From: a virus | Reading direction: 5' to 3' (one strand) | Virus record (IMG/VR): IMGVR_UViG_3300043446_004814 | Span: 1-29,417 of that record | Length of the DNA stretch: 29,417 nucleotides | Shown here: positions 18,889-26,259 of the stretch, one piece after another | Numbering within the stretch: the stretch's first letter is position 1 | How the letters are laid out: each line of letters starts with the position of its first letter | Made by a program: the position numbers and the translations under genes | The notes under the pieces: generated by a model | The model's input: the letters and a program-made list of their open reading frames with translations, nothing else | Told to the model about the DNA's origin: nothing | Database searches by the model: none

Positions 18889-19212
18889 CTACTGCGGCGC
18901 GCCTGTCAAAACCTCGGGAGCAGGCGTGACGGCCTCCCACTTCCCGAGCGGGCAGCGCTCAGTCGCCATGCGTAGCTTGGCCCAGGTGGAGCATCCGCAT
19001 TTGCGGCACCGGCCGGTGGCGTTCAGCGCGGCGGCGTCCCACTGATCACACGCTCGGCAGGTCGCTTCGCGGGCGGCGAGGGCTTCTGGCGGCGTGGTGG
19101 CGAAGCCGGAGCGGGCGAAGCGGTTCGCGGCGTGGCCGATGCGGGCGAGTTGCTCGGTGAATTCAGTGAGGGCTTTGGCCCGCTCCTCAAACCGGCACGA
19201 TCGTGTATCCAT
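18889..19212 (-). CDS. Zinc-ribbon-like small protein, 107 aa
   Basis: From the ATG at 19212 the protein starts MDTRSCRFEERAKALTEF; an in-frame TTG at 19227 is possible but less likely. The C-terminal half has six Cys in the order CRAC (52, 55), CRKCGC (69, 72, 74) and CP (87) in REATCRACDQWDA...GRCRKCGCSTWAKLRM...CPLGKW. This CxxC...CxxCGC...K-R----CP-GKW layout is a zinc-binding module I recall from many phage tail regions, with no known function. It overlaps the upstream gene by 26 nt and lies directly before the fibre pair. Confidence 0.75.
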   Translation of the reverse strand: MDTRSCRFEERAKALTEFTEQLARIGHAANRFARSGFATTPPEALAAREATCRACDQWDAAALNATGRCRKCGCSTWAKLRMATERCPLGKWEAVTPAPEVLTGAPQ

Positions 19213-19555
19213 TGGAGTAGGTGCCAAAGATTGTGTTGGTGTTGTTTATAAATCCGTTGGATCCGCCAATCGATATTGTGGCGCGCATCATCTCGGTATC
19301 CAGAGAAACGCCGCCGTAGCCCACTTTTGACCAGCCAAATAAACACGCCCCCATGAAACACAAAAAACCACCGTCATTGCACCCGCTCAAAATCTCGCCG
19401 CCGACCACTCGGACTTGAGTGGCTCCGCAAAATTGAGCGTAAGGGCCCGAGCAAGTCAGTGAGCAATCCGAGCAACACGCGCACTCGACGGCGCGGGTGG
19501 TGCCGCCGTCGGTTTTAATCTTGATGGCTCCGGAAGATGCTCGCCCGAGAGTCAT
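19187..19555 (-). CDS. Cys-rich hypothetical tail-region protein, 122 aa
   Basis: From the ATG at 19555 the protein starts MTLGRASSGAIKIKTDGGTTRA and then has a dense Cys cluster (ECACCSDCSLTCSG) followed by further Cys at spaced positions (QFCG, SGCNDGGFLCFMGAC). The second half is a Gly/Asn/Thr-rich beta-like region (ATISIGGSNGFINNTNTIFGTYSNGYTIVPV). The Cys may bind metal or form disulfides in the virion. The longer frame to 19612 would overlap the upstream gene by 56 nt; the chosen start follows that stop by one base. Unknown family. Confidence 0.65.
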   Translation of the reverse strand: MTLGRASSGAIKIKTDGGTTRAVECACCSDCSLTCSGPYAQFCGATQVRVVGGEILSGCNDGGFLCFMGACLFGWSKVGYGGVSLDTEMMRATISIGGSNGFINNTNTIFGTYSNGYTIVPV

Positions 19556-19556
19556 A

Positions 19557-19907
19557 TCAACACGCCTCCGTGGCGAGCCATGTGAGTGTGCCATCCACAG
19601 AGCCGAGGACATGGGTGCCGCTGGCTGGCGGGGTGGGGATGCCTCCGGCAGCGGCCCAGGAAAGCGAGCCTCCCGTGGCCGTGAGCGCTAGCGGAGACTC
19701 GCCGGGAGGGATGGCTGGGATTTTGAGCTTCCGGCCGGGGTGGCCGCCGGAGCCGCTGGTGGACTCGATGAGCGATTCGTCGGCATCCAGCGTGGCGAAG
19801 GCGAAGTTTTTCATGAGGTCCGCCGCCGAAATCTGAGTCGGATAGCCGCCGGAAACTCCTGGTGGCGATTTGAGTTTCGCCTCGAAATCGACGGGGAGTT
19901 CAACCAT
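19557..19907 (-). CDS. Hypothetical distal tail or fibre-associated protein, 116 aa
   Basis: The protein is rich in Ser, Gly, Pro and Ala (MVELPVDFEAKLKSPPGVSG, ...LIESTSGSGGHPGRKLKIPAIPPGESPLALTATGGSLSWAAAGG) and ends with GTHVLGSVDGTLTWLATEAC. The ALTATGGSLSW---GG-P and THVLGSVDGTLTWL phrases resemble strands of fibre or baseplate attachment domains. It starts 8 bases before the end of the upstream gene. No enzyme motif. Assignment as a structural protein rests on composition and position. Confidence 0.55.
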   Translation of the reverse strand: MVELPVDFEAKLKSPPGVSGGYPTQISAADLMKNFAFATLDADESLIESTSGSGGHPGRKLKIPAIPPGESPLALTATGGSLSWAAAGGIPTPPASGTHVLGSVDGTLTWLATEAC

Positions 19908-20580
19908 ATGAAAAAATCCACTCGGTCCAATACCCGTAGTTCGTGGATGAGAAGTTTAGGATCAGGGAGTTGTCGTCAAAGAGTGTGGGGTCCTCATAGG
20001 CCGAAAAGGGATAGCCTGGCGTTAGAAGTCGCGTGGACTTCTGCGGCACCGTCGGGAATGTGAATACAATGTTCTTGTAGGTGGCTCCACCGATTGAGCC
20101 TCCTCCGCTTTGGGAAAATCCGGTGGATTGCTCGTTTTCGGTAAAAGCGGAAATGGGGTCAAAATAACTTTCTGGGATTTGGCCAAAAACAAAATTAGGA
20201 AAAGTTTGGCTCACCACTCTTACAATTACGCTGCCTCGGACCATGGCGCCCCACGAGAGTTGGCACTGCTTTACTTTTCGCTCGATGGTCGCGGTCGATT
20301 TCGCCCGCCCGTAGGCGCTGACGATGAACTCGGTGAATCCATCTTCGCGGCGGCGCTCCTGCGCTTCGGGGAAAATCTTGAGGCCGTCGATGCAGGGGGA
20401 GCTGTCGCCGTCGGGCATGTTGTTGCCGACCGCGAGGGTGGCGCGGTGGGTGGCGGCTTGGCTGGTGAGGCCGAGGTAGGTCTGATCCACGCGCACGAGG
20501 CCGGAGGGGAAGGTATTCACGGCGCGGCCGGGCTGGGCGATCAGGGCGGTGGGGTTCGAGGTGAAGATCGTGTAGCTCAT
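19900..20580 (-). CDS. Distal tail protein candidate, 226 aa
   Basis: The gene is directly downstream of the tape measure gene (TAATG coupling at 20580), where siphophages usually encode the distal tail (Dit) or baseplate hub protein. The protein starts MSYTIFTSNPTALIAQPGRA and is strand-rich (GLVRVDQTYLGLTSQAA, FTEFIVSAYGRAKSTATIERKV, GSVIVRVVSQTFPNFVFG), consistent with a beta-sandwich ring protein, but I recognise no Dit signature. The 3' part of the gene is more AT-rich than its surroundings. Function is inferred only from synteny. Confidence 0.5.
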   Translation of the reverse strand: MSYTIFTSNPTALIAQPGRAVNTFPSGLVRVDQTYLGLTSQAATHRATLAVGNNMPDGDSSPCIDGLKIFPEAQERRREDGFTEFIVSAYGRAKSTATIERKVKQCQLSWGAMVRGSVIVRVVSQTFPNFVFGQIPESYFDPISAFTENEQSTGFSQSGGGSIGGATYKNIVFTFPTVPQKSTRLLTPGYPFSAYEDPTLFDDNSLILNFSSTNYGYWTEWIFSYG

Positions 20581-23054
20581 TAGGCGGTGAGTGCGGCGAC
20601 GGGCAGGCGGGGTTCGATTTTTTCGACGAGCTTGAGGATTTGATCCACGATGCCTTCGAGGCCCTTCTTGCCGCCGGTGTCGCCACGAGTCGGGGGCTTT
20701 TGGCCGTCTTGACCGGGCTTATCGACTTTGGCGCGGCGGGCGGCGAGTTCGTCTTTCAGGGAGCCTTTGGCTTTGAACTCCTCAAGCGCGGATTTCTTCT
20801 CGGGTTTGCTGAAATCTTTGTAGACGCCATCCTCGCGGGCGGCGCGGATGCGCTCGCGGAAGCCGCTGGAGCTTTCTCCCAGGCCGCGACTCAGGCCGTA
20901 GTCCTTCCCAATGTCCGCCATGTTGCGCCGGTCGCGGTTTTCGCCGACCCCGGTGAGAGCGGCTTGGGCTTCGTTCTCGGCGATCTTACTGGCCGTGCGG
21001 CGCGCTCCGGAGAAGTCGCCACGGGCGATCTGGTCCTGGGCTTTTTTCTGGAGCTTTCCGCCTTGGTCCACGGCATCTTTGGCCTCGGCGTCGGCGATGT
21101 CTTTTAGAATCTGCTGTGAAATGGCGAGTTCCTTGTTGATGCCTGCCTGCTCTTGGCGGGCGCGGGCGATCTGGTCGGCGAATGCCTCGGCCTCGGATTT
21201 GCCCATACCGGCATCGATGGCTTGCTTGAGTGCGGCGTTGTAGTCTCTCTTATAGTTGAGGGCTTTGACCTCTTCGTCATTGCCGCTGATCTGGGCTTTG
21301 AGGATGGCCAGGTCGAGTTCGAGGTTTTCGCGGAGACCGGCTTGGCGCTCGGCTTGTTTTGCGGCGGCTTCTTTTTCTTTTTCGGCACGCTTGGTCTCGG
21401 TATCGAGCAGGAGTTTTTTTAGCTCCGAGGTTGTCTCTAGTTGTTCATTCTGGCCGCCGATGCTTTGGCTTTGTTCCTCGACCTTTCCGGTAATCGAGTC
21501 GGTGAGGGAGAAATTGCCCTCGAGAAGCGGCTTGGTGCCTGAGATCTTGGAGTTGAGGTCGGACCAGCCAGAAGTAATGCCGTCCACCGTCGGCTTGAAA
21601 TCCGAGTTGATGGTAAACGCGCTGGCGATGCTGTTGCCTGTATCTTCGGCTTTTGAGGCGAGGCCGGAAAATTCCCCGCTTGCGGCGGCGGCTTCGAGGC
21701 TTGCTTTGGTAAGTTTGCCGGATGCATCTTGAGCCGAGTCGCCGAGTTTCCCGAGGTTTTGCTCGGCGGCGGAGGAATTGGCGGCTGCTTGATCGATTTG
21801 CGGCGCGGCGGCTGCGGCGGCATCCCCTACTTTTTGCACTCCTTCTGCGGCGGCTTTTTGCCCGGCTCCAGCTTCAGTGCCTTTATCCCGCAGAAGCATC
21901 ATCAAATCATCCATAGGCGAGATGAATTTGACCGCTTCGTTCATCCAATAATTGAAGCCATTTAGAGACTCTGCGACGGCGTTTACTGATCTGCCAGCAA
22001 CCGTGGTGTTGTCCGGCGTGGAAGAAAGAAAAGCTAAGAACTCTTTTCCGTATTTGATCGCGCCTTGCATGGCCGGGATCAGGTCGTTGTTGAGCGTGGA
22101 GACAACCTCTAGCGTGGGTTTTTGCAGCCCATCGCCAATCGAGGTTTTGAGTTCAGCGTAGGTAGCGGAAAGGATTTTGAGCTGATTGGAAACAGACCCA
22201 GAGGTGTTCGCAAAATCCCCCTGTGCAATTCCGCTTTGTCCGAGAATGGCGTTGTAGGCGGCAAGGGCCTTTGCCTGGGAGTCGATAGCTCCTTTGCCGT
22301 CATAGAGGCCGAGCTTCATTGCCTCGGCTTTCAATGTGGCATCATCTAGCAGGATGCCATATTTGCGGATCGGCTCAGACTCTCCGCGAAGCGCCGCGCC
22401 GATGGCTTGGATAGCCTCCTCTGGCGAGGTGTTGTAGAAGCTGGCAAAATCCGTGGCGAGTTGGACAAGGTTCCTCGAGAAGCCTACAAGCTCGCCGCCT
22501 GCCAATCCTGCGGACTTCCCAAAGACCGCGAAAGTCGAAGCGGCATCCAGAGCCTGCTGGCGGGTCATGCCGAGTTCTTGCACGGCCGTCGCGGCAAAAT
22601 CGGCGACGGCACCGGCGGCAGAGCCGAAGACGACATTCACCTTGTTCATCGTCTCGGCGAGGTCGGAGGATTTTTTGATAGAATCCCCGATGAACATAAA
22701 CGCTTCTTGGAAGCCCATGATCGCGGCGTAGGCCCCCGAGATCGCGCCGGTCAATTTGCCGAAGCTGATGCCGCCTGCATTCACGGAATCATTGGCACGG
22801 TCGAGCTGGCGGATCTCGCTTTCAAGCCGGTTCACCTGAGCGGCAGACTCAGCGGAGTTGTCCCCCATGGCCTTAATTCGCTTTTCCATCGACTCCACCT
22901 GGCCGATCCGGCGCATGGTTTTCTCAAGCTCCTCCATGGAAAGCTCGCCGCTTTTGACCGACGAGCGAAGTCCGGCCATCTCGTCTTGAATTTTCGAGAG
23001 CGTCTTTTGCAGGCCGACATCCTGCGCGCCGAATTCTACTGTGACATCAGCCAT
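20580..23054 (-). CDS. Tail tape measure protein
   Basis: The 824-residue protein starts MADVTVEFGAQDVGLQKTLS, then a coiled-coil region (EKRIKAMGDNSAESAAQVNRLESEIRQL). The conserved TMP core (about 85-330) includes MNKVNVVFGSAAGAV, ELGMTRQQALDAASTFAVFGKSAGLAG, ALRGESEPIRKYGILLDD and AILGQSGIAQGDFANTSGSVSNQLK. Long helical, Ala/Glu/Lys-rich parts (about 540-760) and a charged Pro/Gly C-terminus follow. It sets the tail length; at about 0.15 nm per residue the tail would be near 120 nm. It is short for a TMP and carries no clear lytic domain. It lies between the chaperone genes and the distal tail genes, as in lambda-like tails. Confidence 0.93.
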   Translation of the reverse strand: MADVTVEFGAQDVGLQKTLSKIQDEMAGLRSSVKSGELSMEELEKTMRRIGQVESMEKRIKAMGDNSAESAAQVNRLESEIRQLDRANDSVNAGGISFGKLTGAISGAYAAIMGFQEAFMFIGDSIKKSSDLAETMNKVNVVFGSAAGAVADFAATAVQELGMTRQQALDAASTFAVFGKSAGLAGGELVGFSRNLVQLATDFASFYNTSPEEAIQAIGAALRGESEPIRKYGILLDDATLKAEAMKLGLYDGKGAIDSQAKALAAYNAILGQSGIAQGDFANTSGSVSNQLKILSATYAELKTSIGDGLQKPTLEVVSTLNNDLIPAMQGAIKYGKEFLAFLSSTPDNTTVAGRSVNAVAESLNGFNYWMNEAVKFISPMDDLMMLLRDKGTEAGAGQKAAAEGVQKVGDAAAAAAPQIDQAAANSSAAEQNLGKLGDSAQDASGKLTKASLEAAAASGEFSGLASKAEDTGNSIASAFTINSDFKPTVDGITSGWSDLNSKISGTKPLLEGNFSLTDSITGKVEEQSQSIGGQNEQLETTSELKKLLLDTETKRAEKEKEAAAKQAERQAGLRENLELDLAILKAQISGNDEEVKALNYKRDYNAALKQAIDAGMGKSEAEAFADQIARARQEQAGINKELAISQQILKDIADAEAKDAVDQGGKLQKKAQDQIARGDFSGARRTASKIAENEAQAALTGVGENRDRRNMADIGKDYGLSRGLGESSSGFRERIRAAREDGVYKDFSKPEKKSALEEFKAKGSLKDELAARRAKVDKPGQDGQKPPTRGDTGGKKGLEGIVDQILKLVEKIEPRLPVAALTA

Positions 23055-23058
23055 GGCG

Positions 23059-23907
23059 TTACGCGGCCTCCTGGAGTTTGGGTTGGCGGTGTTTAAGGAT
23101 GCGCTCCATTTGCTTTTTCATTTTGCCACCCACGATCGAGAGCGCTTGGAGCTTTTCGGTTTCGCGCAAAACCTTGTCGGCATATTTGCAGGTGTTCGTG
23201 AGGATGACGGTGGGGGCTGAAGTGTTAGTGGTGTTGTCTTGGACTTCACCTAATCCATAGTCTCCGAGGTGGCGTGTGACCCACTTGGGAATGTCTCGAG
23301 TCATTGATCCAGAGCCGACTTTTTTGAGCTTTGTGGCGCACCAGGCCCACCCCGATTTTGCAATACCAACCTTGGCGTATTGAGCCGCAACAAATGCTTC
23401 CAAGGCTGGCTTTGGGACAAAGTATTTATTAATGAATTTCCAGCGTCCGATATTGTGAGTGTCACCCCCGGCGGCACTCATTTTACCATTCACAAAATTT
23501 GCTCGGTGAATTGACGCAATATCTGAAGTTGATGCATCGGGCAGAAAGTGAGCGCGATCTATGCCGTAGATGTCGCCTTTTTTTGTTGCGTGCACGGTAA
23601 TATAGTCGCTGCTGCTGAAATTGTCTGCGTAAGCTATCTGTCGCGGCGTGACATGAGCAAACAGACCGGCGCGGCCCTTGCCTTTAGCACTGCTTCGGCG
23701 ACCGCCATAGATGTCTTTTGCAATGGCTTTTTCGCTTATCTTTTCTTCGCCAGTTTTATTTCCAAACGGCTGAGTCCGGCGGGCAAGTTCGACACACAGA
23801 ATCCGAGCGCTCATGTGGACGGCGTCGGGGATCGTGGTCTCAAGGATCTCGGCGTAGTCCTTCATGATCTGCTCGAATTTCAGATTGGTGAGTTTGAATT
23901 TTGGCAT
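23059..23907 (-). CDS. Hypothetical protein between tail chaperones and tape measure, 282 aa
   Basis: The N-terminal about 80 residues (FKLTNLKFEQIMKDYAEILE, TTIPDAVHMSARILCVELARRT) resemble HK97 gp10-like or minor tail proteins (helix, then IPDAV--SAR-LCVEL---T). The rest is basic and unremarkable (RRSSAKGKGRAGLFAHVTPRQIAYA, GRWKFINKYFVPKPALEAFVAAQYAKVG). The DNA is distinctly more AT-rich than the genes on both sides, which suggests separate acquisition. A role in tail assembly fits the position but is not shown. Four bases separate it from the tape measure gene. Confidence 0.6.
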   Translation of the reverse strand: MPKFKLTNLKFEQIMKDYAEILETTIPDAVHMSARILCVELARRTQPFGNKTGEEKISEKAIAKDIYGGRRSSAKGKGRAGLFAHVTPRQIAYADNFSSSDYITVHATKKGDIYGIDRAHFLPDASTSDIASIHRANFVNGKMSAAGGDTHNIGRWKFINKYFVPKPALEAFVAAQYAKVGIAKSGWAWCATKLKKVGSGSMTRDIPKWVTRHLGDYGLGEVQDNTTNTSAPTVILTNTCKYADKVLRETEKLQALSIVGGKMKKQMERILKHRQPKLQEAA

Positions 23908-23913
23908 CGCGGA

Positions 23914-24539
23914 TCAGAGTTTTTGAAAGACGCTTTCTATCGCTTGTAGGGAGTCAAAAACCGTTGCCGGATCATCGCGCAGGTAAACGCGAGGTATGCC
24001 GCGAGCGAATGAATCGGCGTCCAAAATTTGGAGACCGGCCGCGTAGGGGATCTCCCACATGCACTCGTGGAAGCCCCAACCGGTGACACTGGCGAGTCTG
24101 TAAACATACGAGGCGAGCCAGTTGGGGCTTGCTACTTTCCCCCGCTCGAGCCGGTGGGCGCGGAGGCGTGCTGCGCGCGGGTTTCGGATGCGTTCACTTT
24201 GTCCCACGCGGCGGAGACCAGGCGGGAGAGTTCGTTCTGTTCCTCGAGGTCGGAGATGTTTTCGATCTGCCATTTGCGAACCGCCTTGTTGAAGGCGACG
24301 GGATCGGAATCCACGGCGAGGACATCCTCGAGCGGTGCGGTGTGGACAAAGGCAAATGCGGCGACGAACCAGAACTCATCGCGCTTCTCGAGCATATTGG
24401 ATCTGATGATGCTGATCGTGCCGGGCACGCAGGGGCGGAGCTTGAATTTTCCGGAGGTGCGCGTGCCTTCGCGCATTCCCGCTTCGCGCAGGGCTTCGTC
24501 GTCGGTTTCGATGTCTTGGGTTTCTTTCGTTTTTTTCAT
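23914..24539 (-). CDS. Tail assembly chaperone, -1 frameshift fusion product (gpGT-like)
   Basis: Ribosomes that slip back one base at GGGAAAG (24141-24135) leave the first frame at its last Lys codon and continue KVASPNWLASYVYRLASVTG in the second frame to the stop at 23914. The product has 208 residues: 135 from the first frame and 73 from the second. The second-frame part (TGWGFHECMWEIPYAAGLQI, then DADSFARG) is a coherent helical domain with conserved-looking aromatic residues and has no start codon or Shine-Dalgarno of its own after the overlap. In lambda the gpG/gpGT pair chaperones the tape measure before tail tube polymerisation; the same place upstream of the tape measure supports this. 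Confidence 0.85.
24071..24141 (-). promoter_or_regulatory. Programmed -1 frameshift signal: GGGAAAG plus 13-bp downstream stem
   Basis: On the minus strand the heptamer G GGA AAG (24141-24135) is in frame and is followed at once by the TAG stop of the first product. Four bases later begins a stem of 13 pairs with one G-U (24130-24118 with 24083-24071: AAGCCCCAACTGG with CCGGTTGGGGCTT) closing a 34-nt loop. GGGAAAG is the slippery sequence of the lambda G/GT pair. The reading frames on both sides agree with a -1 shift. Confidence 0.88.
24132..24539 (-). CDS. Tail assembly chaperone, unshifted product (gpG-like)
   Basis: The unshifted frame encodes 135 residues, from MKKTKETQDIETDDEALREA to the stop directly after the slippery site. 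The N-terminus is charged and likely flexible; the middle (FKLRPCVPGTISIIRSNMLEKRDEFWFVAAFAFVHTAPLEDVLAV) is the folded part, followed by a helix (FNKAVRKWQIENISDLEEQNELSRLV) and a Ser/Gly-rich end at the shift point. Position between the tail tube gene region and the tape measure fits the major chaperone. The ATG is preceded by AACCAACCCAACGACAAACC, again a CA-rich leader without Shine-Dalgarno. Confidence 0.82.
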   Translation of the reverse strand: MKKTKETQDIETDDEALREAGMREGTRTSGKFKLRPCVPGTISIIRSNMLEKRDEFWFVAAFAFVHTAPLEDVLAVDSDPVAFNKAVRKWQIENISDLEEQNELSRLVSAAWDKVNASETRAQHASAPTGSSGGK

Positions 24540-24557
24540 GGTTTGTCGTTGGGTTGG

Positions 24558-24947
24558 TTAAATGAATTTTGCGAAGCGGGCCTTGTCCTCGGCCGTGGCG
24601 TTTTCGCTGATGGAAATGATCTTTCCGTTTCGCTCGAAGACGATCTGGCGGGGTGTTTGCTTCACGACGCTGACGAGTTCGTCGCGGTTCTTGAGGACGG
24701 CGAGCATGTAGGCCACGGGCGAGTCGGGCTGGGCAGAGACGAATTCCTCGCCTTTGGCGAAGGAGCGCATGACATCATCGGCACGCTGGCCGGTGGGTGA
24801 GTCGGCGAGGAAGTGGAAGACGGTGCTCTCGTCGCCGGATTCGCGCTTGATGCGGGTCGCTGGGCGGGCTGGGTTTTCAAACTCAAAGCCAAGAGTCGCT
24901 AAGATGGCGGCGAGCTTGAGGTCGCGGGTGCTGAAGACGGCTTTCAT
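24558..24947 (-). CDS. Hypothetical tail-region protein, 129 aa
   Basis: The protein starts MKAVFSTRDLKLAAILATLG and has FEFENPARPATRIKRE, then FHFLADSPTGQRADDVMRSF and a helical/strand end (IVFERNGKIISISENATAEDKARFAKFI). The beginning (F-TRDLKLAA-LATLGF-F) resembles DUF5659-like proteins I recall from phages and environmental bacteria. It lies between the major tail protein and the tail chaperones, where minor tail components or chaperones are usual. The start context is CGATAAATG, shared with the gene starting at 16087, and both follow a similar GC hairpin. Confidence 0.6.
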   Translation of the reverse strand: MKAVFSTRDLKLAAILATLGFEFENPARPATRIKRESGDESTVFHFLADSPTGQRADDVMRSFAKGEEFVSAQPDSPVAYMLAVLKNRDELVSVVKQTPRQIVFERNGKIISISENATAEDKARFAKFI

Positions 24948-24973
24948 TTATCGTGGAATTTCTCGTGGGGTGC

Positions 24974-25009
24974 CCTGCCGGGGAGCCGCGTGGCGACTAC
25001 CCCGGCGGG
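24974..25009 (-). terminator. GC-rich hairpin after the major tail gene (10-bp stem, no U-run)
   Basis: CCTGCCGGGG (24974-24983) pairs with CCCCGGCGGG (25000-25009), one T-G pair included, around a 16-nt loop, 13 bases after the stop of the major tail gene. It lacks a T-run. The outline GCCCGCCGGGGT...CCCCGGC is shared with 16102-16126, and the downstream gene starts in the same CGATAAATG context. Confidence 0.6.
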
Positions 25010-25022
25010 CGGCGTTGGGGAA

Positions 25023-25388
25023 TTAGGCGGTCATCGCTGTCGCGTAGCTGCGGGCGGTCAGGGAAACCGTCTCGAACTGCTCAGCGGCGAAGTTGGTCGT
25101 AAGGCCGGTGACGAGCGTGGTGGCTCCGAGCGTGACGCTCGCGGGCATGGTGATCGAAAGAGTGTCGCCCACATCGGCGGAGAAACTGCCGGTGCGCATT
25201 CCCTCGATGCTGATTTCTTTGATGACTTCCGAGACTGCCACCGCGACCACGCCACCCTGGTCATCCTTCACCTCGGAAAGTGACGCGGTTTCGTTGACGG
25301 AGAAGCTGGTGACGATGAGGCCCGAGACATCGGGAGTGCCGTAAGTGGCCGAAGAAACGGCCGATGAGCGATAGAGTGTGGCTGCCAT
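25023..25388 (-). CDS. Major tail tube protein candidate
   Basis: The 121-residue protein is strand-rich with many Ser/Thr/Val (MAATLYRSSAVSSATYGTPD, LIVTSFSVNETASLSEVKDDQGG, EISIEGMRTGSFSADVGDTLSI). The pattern (SFSVNETA--SEVKDD-G-VVAV--SE--KEIS-EG) is that of small tail-tube proteins, where the loop after SVNETA and the EVKDD stretch are recurrent. It is smaller than lambda gpV but similar to the tubes of other short-tube siphophages. Position (after head-tail joining genes, before chaperones and tape measure) fits. It is flanked by a CA-rich leader and a GC hairpin, as expected for a highly expressed gene. Confidence 0.75.
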   Translation of the reverse strand: MAATLYRSSAVSSATYGTPDVSGLIVTSFSVNETASLSEVKDDQGGVVAVAVSEVIKEISIEGMRTGSFSADVGDTLSITMPASVTLGATTLVTGLTTNFAAEQFETVSLTARSYATAMTA

Positions 25389-25400
25389 GTTATTGAGTGG

Positions 25401-25413
25401 TGGTGGTTGGGTT
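25401..25413 (-). promoter_or_regulatory. CA-rich leader motif AACCCAACCACCA (major tail gene)
   Basis: The 13-mer AACCCAACCACCA lies 12 bases upstream of the ATG at 25388 in a C/A-rich leader without Shine-Dalgarno (CCACCACTCAATAAC precedes the ATG). It is identical to the motifs at 27122-27134 and 17022-17034. Confidence 0.55.
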
Positions 25414-25438
25414 GCGGGTTACGGAGAGGTGGCGGGTG

Positions 25439-25846
25439 TCAAATCGCGGACTCGACGAGGCCGAGGGTCAGCGCGGCGGTGGTGATCCATCGGCCGTCTT
25501 GCTGGCTTTCCGACCAGGTGCGGAGGTCGGCCCCGGCGAGGGTGAGCGGCGCGGCGAAGGAGGCGGCGAGTTGGTCCGCGGCGAGGAGGGAGGTTTTGAG
25601 CGAGTCGGCGAGGGCGGCGTGGGTCTCGAGCGCGGCCTCGACGACGCTCGGGGTGGCGAGGACGATCGAGGCGCTGACTTTGTAGAGGCCGCGAACGATG
25701 GCTTCGGTGGACTCGACGCCGACGATGAGGACCGGTTGGTCGTTTGGGATCGGGTCGCTGCTCTGGCCGGTGTGGACGGGGATGCCGTCAAAGGCGGGTT
25801 GCCCGCGGAGCCAGGCGGCGAGGGAGGTCTCGACTTCTAAATTCAT
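25439..25846 (-). CDS. Tail terminator or completion protein candidate, 135 aa
   Basis: The protein starts MNLEVETSLAAWLRGQPAFD and shows the order seen in small tail terminator/completion proteins (gpU or HK97 gp10-like neighbours): an N-terminal helix, a strand with Pro (IPVHTGQSSDPIPNDQPVLIVGVE), a strand for the ring interface (YKVSASIVLATP) and a C-terminal helix/strand (ALADSLKTSLLAAD, ...WITTAALTLGLVE). Position immediately before the major tail protein is that of the tail terminator. It is coupled to the head-closure gene by ATGA. No diagnostic motif, so moderate certainty. Confidence 0.6.
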   Translation of the reverse strand: MNLEVETSLAAWLRGQPAFDGIPVHTGQSSDPIPNDQPVLIVGVESTEAIVRGLYKVSASIVLATPSVVEAALETHAALADSLKTSLLAADQLAASFAAPLTLAGADLRTWSESQQDGRWITTAALTLGLVESAI

Positions 25847-26169
25847 TGGCCACCTCCGGCGGGTGAGACGGTGGCGGTGAACTCGGCGGGGTTGTTGAGG
25901 GATTCGCCGACTTGCTGGATGAGGTAGGACCGGCCGTGGAAGTGGACGCTCTCGCCACGGCGTGGGGCGCTTTCGAGATCGCTAGCTTGAAAGCGGACGG
26001 TGAACTCGCCGCCCTGGCGGAGGCCGCCGCTTTCGAGATCGAAGGAGACGGCGACGGGCGAGACGCAGGCTTTCAAATCCTGCGCGCGGAATTTTACCGG
26101 AATGCCGAGGAGCGAATTGCGCGCGGCGGCGGCGAGGCTTTCGAGGCGGGATTTTTGCGACGGCGACAC
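25843..26169 (-). CDS. Head-tail connector (head closure) candidate, 108 aa
   Basis: The GTG-initiated protein (MSPSQKSRLESLAAAARNSLL) has a helical N-terminus and a strand-rich body (IPVKFRAQDLKACVSPVAVSFDLESGG, GGEFTVRFQASDLESAPRRGESVHFHGRSYLIQQV). The GE-VHF-GR-YLIQ-V segment resembles head closure or neck proteins such as phage gp16/gpFII-like factors. The start codon lies in a small hairpin (GACACG...CGTGTC, 26165-26186). Position between capsid and tail terminator supports the assignment. Confidence 0.6.
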   Translation of the reverse strand: MSPSQKSRLESLAAAARNSLLGIPVKFRAQDLKACVSPVAVSFDLESGGLRQGGEFTVRFQASDLESAPRRGESVHFHGRSYLIQQVGESLNNPAEFTATVSPAGGGQ

Positions 26170-26186
26170 GCTTCTCGCGCCGTGTC

Positions 26187-26230
26187 AAAAAGCAGAACGC
26201 CCCGCCGGGAGTGAGAACCGGCGAGGCGTT
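26187..26230 (-). terminator. Intrinsic terminator/attenuator after the major capsid gene
   Basis: On the minus strand AACGCCTCGCCGG pairs with CCGGCGGGGCGTT (13 bp, one T-G) around a 9-nt loop, followed by CTGC and five T. It lies 30 bases after the capsid stop and before the head closure gene, where many phages use a partial terminator to make more capsid than connector mRNA. Confidence 0.75.
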
Positions 26231-26259
26231 TGCGGGCTGGTTTTGTCGGGTGTCGGGAA

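Noticed and set aside
17048-26191. Repeated TTTTGACA(C) near gene ends (17051, 17728, 18905, 25439, 26186) as late promoters
   Set aside because: The TGA is often the stop codon itself, no -10 box follows at the right spacing, and some copies lie only about 22 bases before a start codon.
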